Shown here: positions 35,401-43,315 of the stretch, one piece after another | Layout of the letters: every line of letters starts with the position of its first letter | Position numbering within the stretch: position 1 is the first letter of the stretch | Source: Poriferisodalis sp965198245 | GTDB taxonomy: Bacteria > Actinomycetota > Acidimicrobiia > Acidimicrobiales > Poriferisodalaceae | Direction of reading: 5' to 3' | Assembly: GCF_965198245.1 (NCBI RefSeq) | Contig: NZ_OZ240249.1 | Span: 3,348,001-3,412,000, forward strand | DNA: 64,000 nt | Translations under genes and position numbers: made by a program | Notes under the pieces: generated by a model | Told to the model about the DNA's origin: nothing | The model's input: only the letters and a program-made list of their open reading frames with translations | Database searches by the model: none

Positions 35401-35873
35401 GATCCCGCAGGGTCGGCGCACCCGGTGCGCTGCGGCTGTACTCGGCGCTGAGTGCCGGGCATCAGCTCGCCGGCGCCATGCGCGTCGAGCGTCAGCTCAG
35501 CACCGAACACCGTCGGCAGTCCGGCCTCGGCGGCAGCCTCCGCGAAGCGCACCACGCCGTAGAACCCGTTGTGATCGGTCAGCGCCAGCGCGTCGAGCCC
35601 CAGCCGCACTGCTTCGTCCACCAGCTCAGCCGGGCTCGACGACCCGTCCAGGAAGCTGAAGTTCGAGTGAGCGTGCAGTTCCGCATACGGCACCACCGAA
35701 GGCGGGGCTTGCGGCCGAGCGGCAAGTTCGAACCGCTCGTCGTCGACAGCGACGCTCTTGCCATAACTGTGCTCAATGCGCCGACCGTTACTGGGCCGGC
35801 CGCGGGGTGGTGGCCGGTCGGACAGCCGCCGCTCCAGTTCCCGCCAGGAAATTCCCGGATTCGTGAAACCCAC
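32403..35873 (-). CDS. dnaE2: Error-prone DNA polymerase III alpha subunit DnaE2 (ImuC)
   Basis: A 1156-residue C-family polymerase for translesion synthesis with ImuA/ImuB. It has an N-terminal PHP domain (AELHAHSNFSFLDG, about 65), palm motifs around GRGSASNSAVCYVLG and the catalytic PDIDIDIES (about 480), then fingers, and an OB-fold near the C-terminus (GKIRVAGLVTHRQRPM). It is slightly longer than usual, partly because of a linker with EPSRN repeats (15-bp units at 34101-34145). The start is GTG 35873. Three SOS-type boxes lie directly upstream, so damage induction is expected. The partner genes imuA and imuB lie 7-10 kb away. Confidence 0.93.
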   Translation of the reverse strand: MGFTNPGISWRELERRLSDRPPPRGRPSNGRRIEHSYGKSVAVDDERFELAARPQAPPSVVPYAELHAHSNFSFLDGSSSPAELVDEAVRLGLDALALTDHNGFYGVVRFAEAAAEAGLPTVFGAELTLDAHGAGELMPGTQRRVQPQRTGCADPAGSHVVVLARSPAGYASLGELISAAQMAGRKHAPRLDTNEFLAAAVTHRDEWAILTGHRKGAVPAALIAEGPRAAAAQLDRLTQAAGRHNVFVELWDHGDPLDSERNDALASVAIRAGVEPICTNGVHYATPTGRRLATAVAAVRARRSLDELDGWLPPSATAHLRSGAEQARRFARWPGVVAAASQLGRDCAFSLSLIAPNLPPYPCPDSHDEMSYLRHLVTKRALWRYGKPDAERVPGAWAQIRHELDLIEQLGFAGYFLVVSNIVSFCRSSDIYCQGRGSASNSAVCYVLGITNVDSVALGLLFERFLSPERDGPPDIDIDIESGRREEVIQYVYERYGRAHTAQVANVITYRARSSVRDMARALGWESGQADAWSKSLDRYSPLPSVSGPDSPQRSGNRPRERDWRDAGPEPTVEQPSRNEPSRNEPSRNEPSIPADVAELAAALEGAPRHLGIHSGGMVICDRPVTQVCPTEWATMVNRSVLQWDKDDCAVVGLVKFDLLGLGMLSALHYAVDLIADAHRMHIDLGMLPQEDEVYDMLCRADSIGVFQVESRAQMATLPRLRPRCFYDLVVEVALIRPGPIQGGSVHPYIRRRNGTEPVTYLHPLMENSLVKTLGIPLFQEQLMQMAIDVAGFTPAEADELRQAMGSKRSRERMGRLRERLFCGMAERGLVGEVAEQVWDKMIAFADYGFPESHSVSFAYLVYASAWIKLHYPAAFCAALLNAQPMGFYSPHSLCQDARRHGVVVHTPCINLSSEMATLELCGVSAGGVAVRLGLSSVRGVGDELAERIAAGGPYRDMEDLCQKTDVELRALEALATAGAFDCFGLSRREALWTAGAVHQARADRLPGVVTGASPPPLVSMSGIETAAADLWATGVSPNGHPTRFLRDGLSAAGIRTAAELLSCPAGKIRVAGLVTHRQRPMTAGGTTFLNLEDETGLVNVVVSKGCWMRYRSVVRDLPALVVSGRLERHEGVANVIAEKFEALDVAASVASRDFR
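34101..34145 (-). repeat. 15-bp x3 in-frame repeat within dnaE2
   Basis: GGGCTCGTTGCGACT is repeated three times (34101, 34116, 34131), then degenerates. On the coding strand it encodes EPSRN units in a linker between the catalytic core blocks, an unusual place for length variation in a polymerase. Confidence 0.9.
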
Positions 35874-35887
35874 GGCGCCACACTAAC

Positions 35888-35929
35888 GAACAAAAGTTTC
35901 TAGAACAAGAGTTCTGAGAACAGAAGTTC
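35888..35929. promoter_or_regulatory. Three phased SOS (LexA) boxes upstream of dnaE2
   Basis: GAAC-N4-GTTC boxes lie at 35903-35914 (GAACAAGAGTTC) and 35918-35929 (GAACAGAAGTTC), with a near match at 35888-35899 (GAACAAAAGTTT). The boxes are spaced exactly 15 bp apart. Gram-positive and actinobacterial LexA binds GAAC-N4-GTTC. The nearest box is 15 bp upstream of the dnaE2 start codon, so LexA would cover the promoter and leader. Confidence 0.85.
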
Positions 35930-36001
35930 TATCGCCTCGCTTGCCTCGACGCGGTCACCGCGCCTCGTGACCCCGAGACCGAACCGAACTACGTTGCGCC
36001 C

Positions 36002-37498
36002 ATGGCCCAAACCTCACCCACTGGCGCATCAACTGGCACATCCACTGGCGCACCAGCCGAAGACCTGCCCGACGGCGTGGCCACCGCCGAGCTGTTCGCC
36101 TCGGGAAAGGCCTCAGCCGTCGAATTGCTCGACGAGGCCATCGCCCGGGCCGACCGGGTGAACCCCGAGATCAACGCCATCATCGGGAGACTCGACGACA
36201 GTGCACGCCGAGCGGCTGAACGGCTCGATGCCGCACGCGACGCAGGCGAGGCGGACGGCTCTCTGGCAGGTGTCCCGTTCCTCACCAAAGACCTGACCTG
36301 CACAACCGAGGGCCAGCCCTACCACGCCGGCAACGCAGCACTCAAAGAGGCCGGCCACACCGCATCGAGCACCGCTCACCTCGCCGCCATGTTCGCCGAG
36401 CTGGGCCTGGTGAACTTCGGACGGACGAACACGCCCGAGTTCGGCCTCACCATCACCACCGAACCGCTCGCGTACGGCCCCGCCGCCAACCCCTGGAACA
36501 CCGGTCATTCGACGGGCGGGTCCAGCGGCGGGTCCGCCGGGGCGGTTGCTGGGGGCATCGTGCCCATCGCCCACGCCAACGACGGGGGCGGCTCCATTCG
36601 CGTGCCGGCTGCAAACTGCGGGCTGTTCGGGCTGAAGCCGAACCGGGGGCGGGTCTCGCTGGGGCCCGATTCGGGCGACGGCTGGGCCGGTTTCAGCGTC
36701 GACGGCGTCGTCAGCCGCAGCGTGCGTGACAGCGCCCGGGTGCTCGACGGCATCAGCAGGCCGTGGCCGGGCGATCCCTACTGGGCGCCGCCGCCGTCGG
36801 GCACGTTTGAGTCCGCAGCGGGGCGCGAACCGCCGTCACTGCGGATCGGCCTGTGCATACATTCTGACTGGGGCCCGGTGGAGCCCGAGTGCATCGGTGC
36901 AGTCGAAGACGCCGGGCGCCTGCTCGAAAGCCTCAGCCATCAAGTCGACTACTCAGCGCCCGACGAGATGTTCCATGAGGACTTCTTTGAGCACTTCCGC
37001 ACGATCATCTCGGCGTGCAACGTGGTGATGCTGGCGGGCATCGAAGCCGCCGTGGGCCGACCCATGGCGCGTGTCGACACCGAAGGCGACACCTGGGCGC
37101 TGATGGAGATCGGCCGGAAGGTGACCGGTGCACAGTACGTATCGGCCGTCGAGTGGTGTCATGCGTGGACGAGGCGGCTGGCCGACTGGTGGAACGACCA
37201 TGACGTCCTGGTCTCGCCGATCATGACCGAGCCGCCCCCACGGCTGGGCGAGCTGCGCAACCCCGAGACCGGCCGCGGCCGGCTGAACGACCTGCTGCAG
37301 TTCACGCCGCAGTGGAACGTGGCCGGGCAGCCGGCGATGTCGGTGCCGCTGGGTTGGACTGCGGGCGGCCTGCCGGTGGGCGTGCAATTCGTGGGCCCAC
37401 ATGCCAGCGAGGAGATGCTGCTGTCGTTGGCCGGCCAGCTCGAGCTGGCGGCCCCATGGGCGGGCCGCACCCCGCCCGTGTGGGCGGGGACTGGCTGA
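36002..37498 (+). CDS. Amidase signature-family enzyme (1)
   Basis: A 498-residue amidase. The Ser-cisSer-Lys triad is intact: lysine in PFLTKDL (about residue 97), GHSTGGSSGGSAGAVAGG and DGGGSIRVPA. These enzymes hydrolyse amides or nitrile-derived amides; GatA-type tRNA amidotransferase function is unlikely without gatB/C nearby. The N-terminus has a short Thr/Gly/Ala repeat (12-bp DNA repeats). A paralogous amidase starts ten bases after its stop, so the two are co-transcribed. Confidence 0.92.
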   Translation: MAQTSPTGASTGTSTGAPAEDLPDGVATAELFASGKASAVELLDEAIARADRVNPEINAIIGRLDDSARRAAERLDAARDAGEADGSLAGVPFLTKDLTCTTEGQPYHAGNAALKEAGHTASSTAHLAAMFAELGLVNFGRTNTPEFGLTITTEPLAYGPAANPWNTGHSTGGSSGGSAGAVAGGIVPIAHANDGGGSIRVPAANCGLFGLKPNRGRVSLGPDSGDGWAGFSVDGVVSRSVRDSARVLDGISRPWPGDPYWAPPPSGTFESAAGREPPSLRIGLCIHSDWGPVEPECIGAVEDAGRLLESLSHQVDYSAPDEMFHEDFFEHFRTIISACNVVMLAGIEAAVGRPMARVDTEGDTWALMEIGRKVTGAQYVSAVEWCHAWTRRLADWWNDHDVLVSPIMTEPPPRLGELRNPETGRGRLNDLLQFTPQWNVAGQPAMSVPLGWTAGGLPVGVQFVGPHASEEMLLSLAGQLELAAPWAGRTPPVWAGTG

Positions 37499-37508
37499 CG
37501 CAGCCAAC

Positions 37509-39020
37509 ATGCCTGCTGATCGCCGCGACCACGACGCCACGGCGCTGGCAGCGGCATTCGCAGCTGGCAACACAGATCCGGTCGAGGCGACGCAGGCTGC
37601 GCTCGACCGGCTGGAGCGGCTGAATCCCGCCTTGAACGCAGTGATCCATCCGAGGCCCGAGCGGGCGCTGGCCGAAGCTGCCGAGGCGTCGCATCGCTGG
37701 GCGAAACGGCGCGATGCTTCCAGCGATCACGGTGACATGCCGCTCGACGGCGTGCCCATGGCAGTCAAGGACCTCGGCTGCGAGCAAGCGGGCGAATTCC
37801 ATCACGCCGGGGCACGATTCCTCGTCGACCTGGAGTGGCGCGGCACGCTCGACAGCCACCTGTACCGGCTGCTGCGCGACGCAGGCATGATCTCAGTGGG
37901 GCGCACGAACACGCCAGAGTTCGGCACCACGATCACCACCGAGCCGGCCGCCTATGGCCCGACGGCGAACCCGTGGGATCTGACCCGCTCGCCGGGCGGT
38001 TCCAGCGGCGGCTCGGCGGCCGCCGTGGCAGCGGGCATCGTGCCGGTCGCGCACGGCAACGACGGCGGCGGCTCGATCCGTGTTCCCGCCGCGGCATGCG
38101 GCCTCGTGGGATTGAAGCCCACCAGAGGACGGGTGTCGACCGCACCACGTCTCGGCGAGCACCGCGGCGGCTTCGCCGTCGACGGGATGCTCACCCGTAC
38201 GGTGCGCGACGCTGCGCGGTGCCTCGATGTCATCAGCCGCCCGGCACCCGGGGATCCATATGTCGCCCCCCCGCTGGAGCCGGGTGCGTCCTTCGCCGAC
38301 GCACTGGTGACCCCGTTGCCGCGGCTGCGCATCGCAGTGTCAACAGGAATCCCGAACCGTGCGAGCGAACCGGTGCGGCGGGCCACCGAGCAGGTCGCAA
38401 GCCTGCTGGACGGATTGGGCCATCGCATCGAGACCGACACGGCGCCGGACGGCTGGTTCAGCCCTGACATCGCGGACCAGATGATCGTGGTGCGCACCGT
38501 CGGCATGGCCGCTGAGGTTGCTGGGTGGGCAGAACGGCTCGGCCGCCCGATGACCCCCGACGACATCGAGCCGGCCAATTGGTGGTCGGCCGAACTGGGC
38601 AGGTCGCTGCCCGCCTCCGCCTATGTGCAGGCACTCGAAGAGCTCGCCCGCTGGCGCAGGCGCGTCATGTCGTTCTGGGAGCCCAGCCCGTTCGGCCGAC
38701 CGGGGACGCCGGGCCACGATCGCTGGGACCTGCTGCTCACGCCCGTGCTGGCTGATGTCACACCGCCGCTCGGCTACCTGTCCGATCCGCTCGACGGCGC
38801 CCGGCGCATCGCTGACCTGGCGCCATTCGTGAACCAGGCGAACGTGAGCGGGCAGCCGGCCATCTCGCTGCCGACTGCACATGACCCCGACGGCCTGCCG
38901 CTGGGAGTGCAGCTGCATGCCGGGCACGGCAATGAGCAGATCTTGCTGGCCATCGCCCAGCAGATCGCTGATGCCGGCGGCCTGATCCCCCTCGGCGACC
39001 TGCCGCTGGAACTGCCGTGA
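37509..39020 (+). CDS. Amidase signature-family enzyme (2)
   Basis: A 503-residue paralogue of the preceding gene with the same layout: AVKDLG lysine, RSPGGSSGGSAAAVAAG and DGGGSIRVPA. The two share motifs such as GRTNTPEFG.TITTEP and YGP.ANPW, so they arose by tandem duplication and have diverged well beyond recent identity. ATG 37509 is chosen; the longer frame overlaps amidase 1. It is followed by a membrane protein gene with a GTGA overlap. The substrate is unknown. Confidence 0.9.
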   Translation: MPADRRDHDATALAAAFAAGNTDPVEATQAALDRLERLNPALNAVIHPRPERALAEAAEASHRWAKRRDASSDHGDMPLDGVPMAVKDLGCEQAGEFHHAGARFLVDLEWRGTLDSHLYRLLRDAGMISVGRTNTPEFGTTITTEPAAYGPTANPWDLTRSPGGSSGGSAAAVAAGIVPVAHGNDGGGSIRVPAAACGLVGLKPTRGRVSTAPRLGEHRGGFAVDGMLTRTVRDAARCLDVISRPAPGDPYVAPPLEPGASFADALVTPLPRLRIAVSTGIPNRASEPVRRATEQVASLLDGLGHRIETDTAPDGWFSPDIADQMIVVRTVGMAAEVAGWAERLGRPMTPDDIEPANWWSAELGRSLPASAYVQALEELARWRRRVMSFWEPSPFGRPGTPGHDRWDLLLTPVLADVTPPLGYLSDPLDGARRIADLAPFVNQANVSGQPAISLPTAHDPDGLPLGVQLHAGHGNEQILLAIAQQIADAGGLIPLGDLPLELP

Positions 39021-39526
39021 GTCCCCCAGAGCGGGCGCTCGCCCGAGCAGTGGAGCTGCTCGGCGAGGCCGGCGTGAGGGTGCGCAGCGCGGTGGTGGTC
39101 ACCGATGCCGAGACCGCCCGGGCACACCGGCGCGTCATGACCGTCCGAGTTGCCGGTTTCGCCGTGGGCGCTGCCCTGGCGATTTCATGGGGCATCGGCT
39201 GGTTGCTGATTGTGGCCGCGGTGGTCGCTCACCAACTGCTGTTCAACGTGCTACGCCTGCTGGCGGCCACCGACGAGGGGCTCGTTCTGGCCGACATCAG
39301 CTTCCGCCGGGCCGTCATCGTCGCCCGCTGGCAGACCGGTACCGACGCCACCTTGGTGCTGCGCACGGACAGCCCGCGGGTGGAAGTCACCGTCGAGCCG
39401 CCGGTGGACAACACGGGCGTCGGCGAGCCTTGGATCGGACACGTGAGCGGATCCGACCTCGACGGCTTCGAAACCACGATCCGGGCGGCCGGCGGCGAAC
39501 CGCTGCGCCGGACGGCGACCGACTGA
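39017..39526 (+). CDS. Uncharacterised membrane protein
   Basis: A 169-residue protein with a helical N-terminus, a hydrophobic hairpin (VAGFAVGAALAISWGIGWLLIVAAVVA, about 44-70) and a soluble C-terminal part containing RVEVTVEPPVDN. The start GTG overlaps the amidase stop (GTGA), so it is translationally coupled to it. No family is recognised. A role linked to the amidases is only suggested by the coupling. Confidence 0.65.
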   Translation: MSPPERALARAVELLGEAGVRVRSAVVVTDAETARAHRRVMTVRVAGFAVGAALAISWGIGWLLIVAAVVAHQLLFNVLRLLAATDEGLVLADISFRRAVIVARWQTGTDATLVLRTDSPRVEVTVEPPVDNTGVGEPWIGHVSGSDLDGFETTIRAAGGEPLRRTATD

Positions 39527-39597
39527 GTCTTGCTGGGGGCCGCCGCCACGTTCGACGACCCCGATTTCGGCGCAGCCAACAACTACGGTGACGCGCC

Positions 39598-40449
39598 GTG
39601 AGATTGCTGCGCTACAGGATTGGCGAGGAAAGCTCCACCCGCATTGGCCTGGCGACCGCCGATGGCGTAGCGCGACTCGACGGCCTCGAAGCGGGCGGTG
39701 AGCCGATCACCACCATCGGAGAGGCGGTCGCCGCCGCCCTGACTGATCCGGCAGCTCTCACACAGGCACCAGTCGGTCACGCCTGGGACGACATCACGTT
39801 CGCCGTCCCGATCGATCCCGGCGCCCGCATGTTGTGTGCCGGGGCGAACTATCACAAGAAGTACCCGCTGGGCGGCAACGTGCAGGCCCCGGCGCAGCCG
39901 GTCTACTTCAACAAGCCTCCCGGCACCCTCGTCGCCCACGGCGACAATCTCGTCAGGCCGTCGGTGTCGATCCAGTTCGACTACGAGGTGGAGCTGGCGG
40001 TGATCATCGGTCGGGCGGGCCGTCACATCGACATCGTTGACGCGCTCGACCACGTCGGTGGCTACTCGGTGCTGAATGACGGCTCGGTGCGCGACTGGCA
40101 GCGCCACAGCGTGGCGGCAGGCAAGAACTTCTTCCGCTCCGGTTCCATGGGTCCGTGGATCACCACCCCTGACGAGATCGCCGACCCTGCGGCGCTGGAA
40201 GTCATCTGCCGTGTGAACGGCGAGGAACGACAGCGGGCCGGCGTCAGCGAAATGATCTTCTCGGTCGCCGAGATCATCGCTTACATGTCAAGGGTGATGC
40301 CGCTCGAACCTGGCGACGTCATTGCCACAGGCTCACCCGAAGGCACCGGCGGGTCGCACGAGCCGCCGCGCTGGCTGGTTGCGGGAGACGAGATCACCTT
40401 CGAGGTCCCCGGAATCGGCGTTCTGCGCAATCGAGTGATCGACGAGTAG
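39598..40449 (+). CDS. Fumarylacetoacetate hydrolase (FAH) family protein
   Basis: A 283-residue FAH-fold enzyme (hydratase, decarboxylase or hydrolase of diketo acids). Metal-site glutamates lie in FDYEVELAVIIG; further landmarks are GYSVLNDGSVRDWQ and PGDVIATGSPEGTG near the end. The catalytic core is complete. The start GTG 39598 follows the membrane protein gene by 71 bp. It probably acts in aromatic or amide catabolism with the upstream amidases, which is inference. Confidence 0.9.
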   Translation: MRLLRYRIGEESSTRIGLATADGVARLDGLEAGGEPITTIGEAVAAALTDPAALTQAPVGHAWDDITFAVPIDPGARMLCAGANYHKKYPLGGNVQAPAQPVYFNKPPGTLVAHGDNLVRPSVSIQFDYEVELAVIIGRAGRHIDIVDALDHVGGYSVLNDGSVRDWQRHSVAAGKNFFRSGSMGPWITTPDEIADPAALEVICRVNGEERQRAGVSEMIFSVAEIIAYMSRVMPLEPGDVIATGSPEGTGGSHEPPRWLVAGDEITFEVPGIGVLRNRVIDE

Positions 40450-40602
40450 TCCCGCTCAGCCCGGTCTGGACTCGTTTGCTCAGCCCATGAGCCACAGCAT
40501 TGCCAAGACAGTGGTGAGAAGCGGCTGAGAATCTCGAAGGGCGACACCCACAGCCGACAGGTCATCGGTACCTTGGGCCGAAGGTCGCGGTCGTCGCGTG
40601 CG

Positions 40603-42078
40603 ATGACCACGGGCGACCGCAGGCAGACGACGTCGCCAGCCCCAGGCTGGCTTCAGCGAGGACGCGCCCCGGTGCGAGGTTCACGGCGGCAATCGCCCCC
40701 GCAATCGGCACGCCGAAAGGTTGCACACCGAGGTGCGTCACGCCGCTTCGTCGTGGCAATCGCGTTTGCCCTCGTGGTGAGCGTCGTGCCGATCGCCGGT
40801 ACTGGAGCGCAGTCCCAGCCCTCTGACGCTGAGCTGAAGAAGCGCCAGGAGCAGCTGGAACAGCAGCAGAAGGAGCTGGAAGCTCAACTCGCCGAGGAGC
40901 GACGCATCCGCGATGAGGCCCAGGCGGAGCTGCTTGCGAAGATCGGCGAGGTCGACCTGGCGCAGGCTGATGTCAACGAGATCCTGGAGGCCTTCGACCA
41001 GCTGAAGCTGCTGGTGAACGAGCAGCGGGCCGATCTCGACCGGGCCGAGTTGGCCCTCGCTGCTGCCGAGGCGTCGGTGGAGGCTGCGGTCGGGCGGGTC
41101 ATCTCGCTCGATGCCCAGCACGACGAGCTGGGCCAGCGCGTCATCGACCTCATCGTGCAGACCTATATCGGGCACGACGCTTCGGTCGAGGGTTCCTACG
41201 GCTTGGTGCGCACCGGTGACATTTACGACGCCGCCCGCATCCGCGTGCTGATCGGCGCGGCGCTTGGCGACCTGAACGAGACCGCTGACCAGTTGCGGGC
41301 GCTCACGATCGATGCAGAGCTGGCGGTGCGCGAATTCCAGCGCGCCGAGGAACTTCGAGACATCCGCCGCGTGGAGTCCGAACGGGCGCTGGAGGATCTG
41401 CTCGACGTCGTGGAACTAGAGGCGATCATGCTCGCGCAACTCGAGCACGAGTTCGAGAACTTGCTGTACGAGCAGCAGGCGCTGCAAGAATGGAACGATG
41501 CCGCTGCTGCAGACGTCGCCGAGACGGCCGACCGTGTCGCCAGTGCCATCTCCGAGCAAAGGCGCATCGAGTCGGAGCTGAAACGTCGCAAGGCAGAAGA
41601 GGAACGACGTCGGCGCGAAGCGGAGGAGCGGAGGCGCCGGGAGCTCGAAGGCACCGTCGGGCAGCCCACCAGCAACAACATTCCTGCCAGCGATCTCGCT
41701 TGGGTGGGCGGCATCCGAGTGCACGTGTCGATCGCCAACAAGGTGCAGGACCTGCTGGAGCACGCTGCCCGCGACGGGGTCAGGCTGACCGGCGGCGGCT
41801 ATCGCAGCGCGGCCTCGCAGATCGCACTGCGCCGGGCGCACTGCGGCACAAGCCAGTGGGCGATCTACCAGAAACCGGCCTACCAGTGCCGCCCGCCCAC
41901 TGCCCGGCCCGGTCGATCCATGCACGAGCGCGGCCTCGCCATCGACTTCCGGCACAACGGCCGCTCGATCGGCAGCCGCAACTCGACAGCATTCAGGTGG
42001 CTGAAGGCCAACGCAAAGACCTATGGCCTGTACAACCTGCCCAGCGAGCCCTGGCACTGGTCCACCAACGGCAACTGA
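40603..42078 (+). CDS. Secreted coiled-coil protein with VanY-like M15 peptidase domain
   Basis: About 491 residues. A basic N-terminus and hydrophobic helix (FVVAIAFALVVSVVPIAG) form a signal. Residues about 75-350 are long charged coiled coils (QEQLEQQQKELEAQLAEE..; KRRKAEEERRRREAEERRRR). The C-terminus is an M15B D,D-carboxypeptidase-like domain with GGYRSAASQ, HERGLAIDF (zinc His and Asp) and EPWHWS. The plan resembles cell-wall hydrolases whose coiled coil controls activity, as in FtsEX-linked proteins. It is therefore a likely peptidoglycan-remodelling enzyme. The start ATG was preferred over the frame's first ATG at 40573. Confidence 0.85.
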   Translation: MTTGDRRQTTSPAPGWLQRGRAPVRGSRRQSPPQSARRKVAHRGASRRFVVAIAFALVVSVVPIAGTGAQSQPSDAELKKRQEQLEQQQKELEAQLAEERRIRDEAQAELLAKIGEVDLAQADVNEILEAFDQLKLLVNEQRADLDRAELALAAAEASVEAAVGRVISLDAQHDELGQRVIDLIVQTYIGHDASVEGSYGLVRTGDIYDAARIRVLIGAALGDLNETADQLRALTIDAELAVREFQRAEELRDIRRVESERALEDLLDVVELEAIMLAQLEHEFENLLYEQQALQEWNDAAAADVAETADRVASAISEQRRIESELKRRKAEEERRRREAEERRRRELEGTVGQPTSNNIPASDLAWVGGIRVHVSIANKVQDLLEHAARDGVRLTGGGYRSAASQIALRRAHCGTSQWAIYQKPAYQCRPPTARPGRSMHERGLAIDFRHNGRSIGSRNSTAFRWLKANAKTYGLYNLPSEPWHWSTNGN

Positions 42079-42172
42079 CCCAAACCCGGGTCACCAAAGT
42101 ACGTCAGGCTCCCCCGACGGCGTCACGACAGAGAGTAGGACCCGCAGCGTCCTCATCGCAGCGTACGGACAG

Positions 42173-42865
42173 CTAGCCCCAGCCCGCCTCTTGGAGTGCT
42201 TCAGCGGCTGCTTCGGGGCAACGTCGTACCGCAGCTTTCAGTTGGCGAAGGTGGAAACGGCTCCGTGCCTCGCTGAGCACGTCTTCCCATCCCGCGTGGT
42301 AATCAACGAGACCTTCGGACACGCAGAATTCGATGATGTCTTCAAGGCACGGCCGAAAACGCCGTCCGCCGACTGGAAGGTGGAGTCGCCGGGCAGTCCT
42401 TTCTGTCTGGCCGGACAGGTCGAGCAGACGTTGGAGAGATGCCGATTCGCCGTCGATGTGCAGGTGGGCCTCTGGGTACACGTTCGGGGCTGGCCGCACG
42501 AAGTCGTACGTGAGAATTGCCTCTCCGTCTGCGGTGGCGAGCGCATAGGCACTCTGAGTGTTCCGCAAGTACTTGGACTCATCATCGAGTGTGAGAGTGT
42601 GGAGGATGCGCAGACCGAGGCGGGCCGGTTTCTGGGAAATCGTAAGCGGGATGAGATCGTCCAGACCGTTCGGACTATTGCCCCAGTAGCGGATGATTGC
42701 GCTTCCATGCCGATCCATCTTGGACGACAAGCGGATTCCATGTGTGACCGTCTTGTTCAGCAGCCCCGTGATCTCCGCAGCGAAGTCGCGGGCCTGCCGC
42801 TCAAGGTCACCCTGCGGGCGGGTCAAAGGATGAGACGAGGAACCACATGCGTCGGGCAAGCTCAC
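42173..42865 (-). CDS. Uncharacterised protein, partner of the downstream-numbered small gene
   Basis: A 230-residue soluble protein. The N-terminal half contains TVTHGIRLSSKMDRHGSAIIRYW and the C-terminal half ends with LHLPVGGRRFRPCLEDIIEF, then VDYHAGWEDVLSEARSRF. No domain is recognised, but its composition and codon use look genuine. GTG 42865 lies inside the 3' end of the preceding small gene (59-bp overlap), so the two are one unit. Confidence 0.6.
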   Translation of the reverse strand: MSLPDACGSSSHPLTRPQGDLERQARDFAAEITGLLNKTVTHGIRLSSKMDRHGSAIIRYWGNSPNGLDDLIPLTISQKPARLGLRILHTLTLDDESKYLRNTQSAYALATADGEAILTYDFVRPAPNVYPEAHLHIDGESASLQRLLDLSGQTERTARRLHLPVGGRRFRPCLEDIIEFCVSEGLVDYHAGWEDVLSEARSRFHLRQLKAAVRRCPEAAAEALQEAGWG

Positions 42866-43052
42866 TCATGAACTCGCCACACGCGGCCTGCTGATCAAGT
42901 TCCTCCCGTGTGCAGCCAGCGGCGTCAAGGGCATCGCTCACGAGCTTGCCCACATCGTCGTCGGTGAGATGAACGACCTCGATCTCGTTGGGGTCTGCCG
43001 CGTAGGTGGGCAGTTCATCCAAGGTGCGGCCAGCGATCGTCAGTGTGGACAT
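42807..43052 (-). CDS. Small acidic protein (81 aa) coupled to the 230-aa gene
   Basis: An 81-residue protein (MSTLTIAGRTLDELPTYAADPNEIEVV..). It is acidic, with one predicted helix pair (DDVGKLVSDALDAAGC and LDQQAACGEFMSELARRMW). It is first in a two-gene unit and overlaps the next gene by 59 bp. The small-plus-larger overlapping layout resembles toxin-antitoxin or regulator-effector pairs, but no motif proves it. The 263 bp upstream are AT-richer and hold no further gene. Confidence 0.55.
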   Translation of the reverse strand: MSTLTIAGRTLDELPTYAADPNEIEVVHLTDDDVGKLVSDALDAAGCTREELDQQAACGEFMSELARRMWFLVSSFDPPAG

Positions 43053-43315
43053 TGCACGGTTCCTGTGTCGAGAGTGGCGGCGATTGTCACGCCGCATCGC
43101 CCGGCTCTGCGGGAGCCACGCGCCACAGGATATTCACAGGGGGTGACATGACACGACGTATATCTGACCGATTATTCGGGGGGATAACATGTTGCACCAC
43201 GTCTGACCTACATGTTTAGGTTCCACCCCAAGTTATCATTGCCGCTCGATTCCGTTTGTAATGGTGGACGCATTTACGCGCGTGCAGCACGCAAACCGCA
43301 GGTCGCCCAGCCCGC

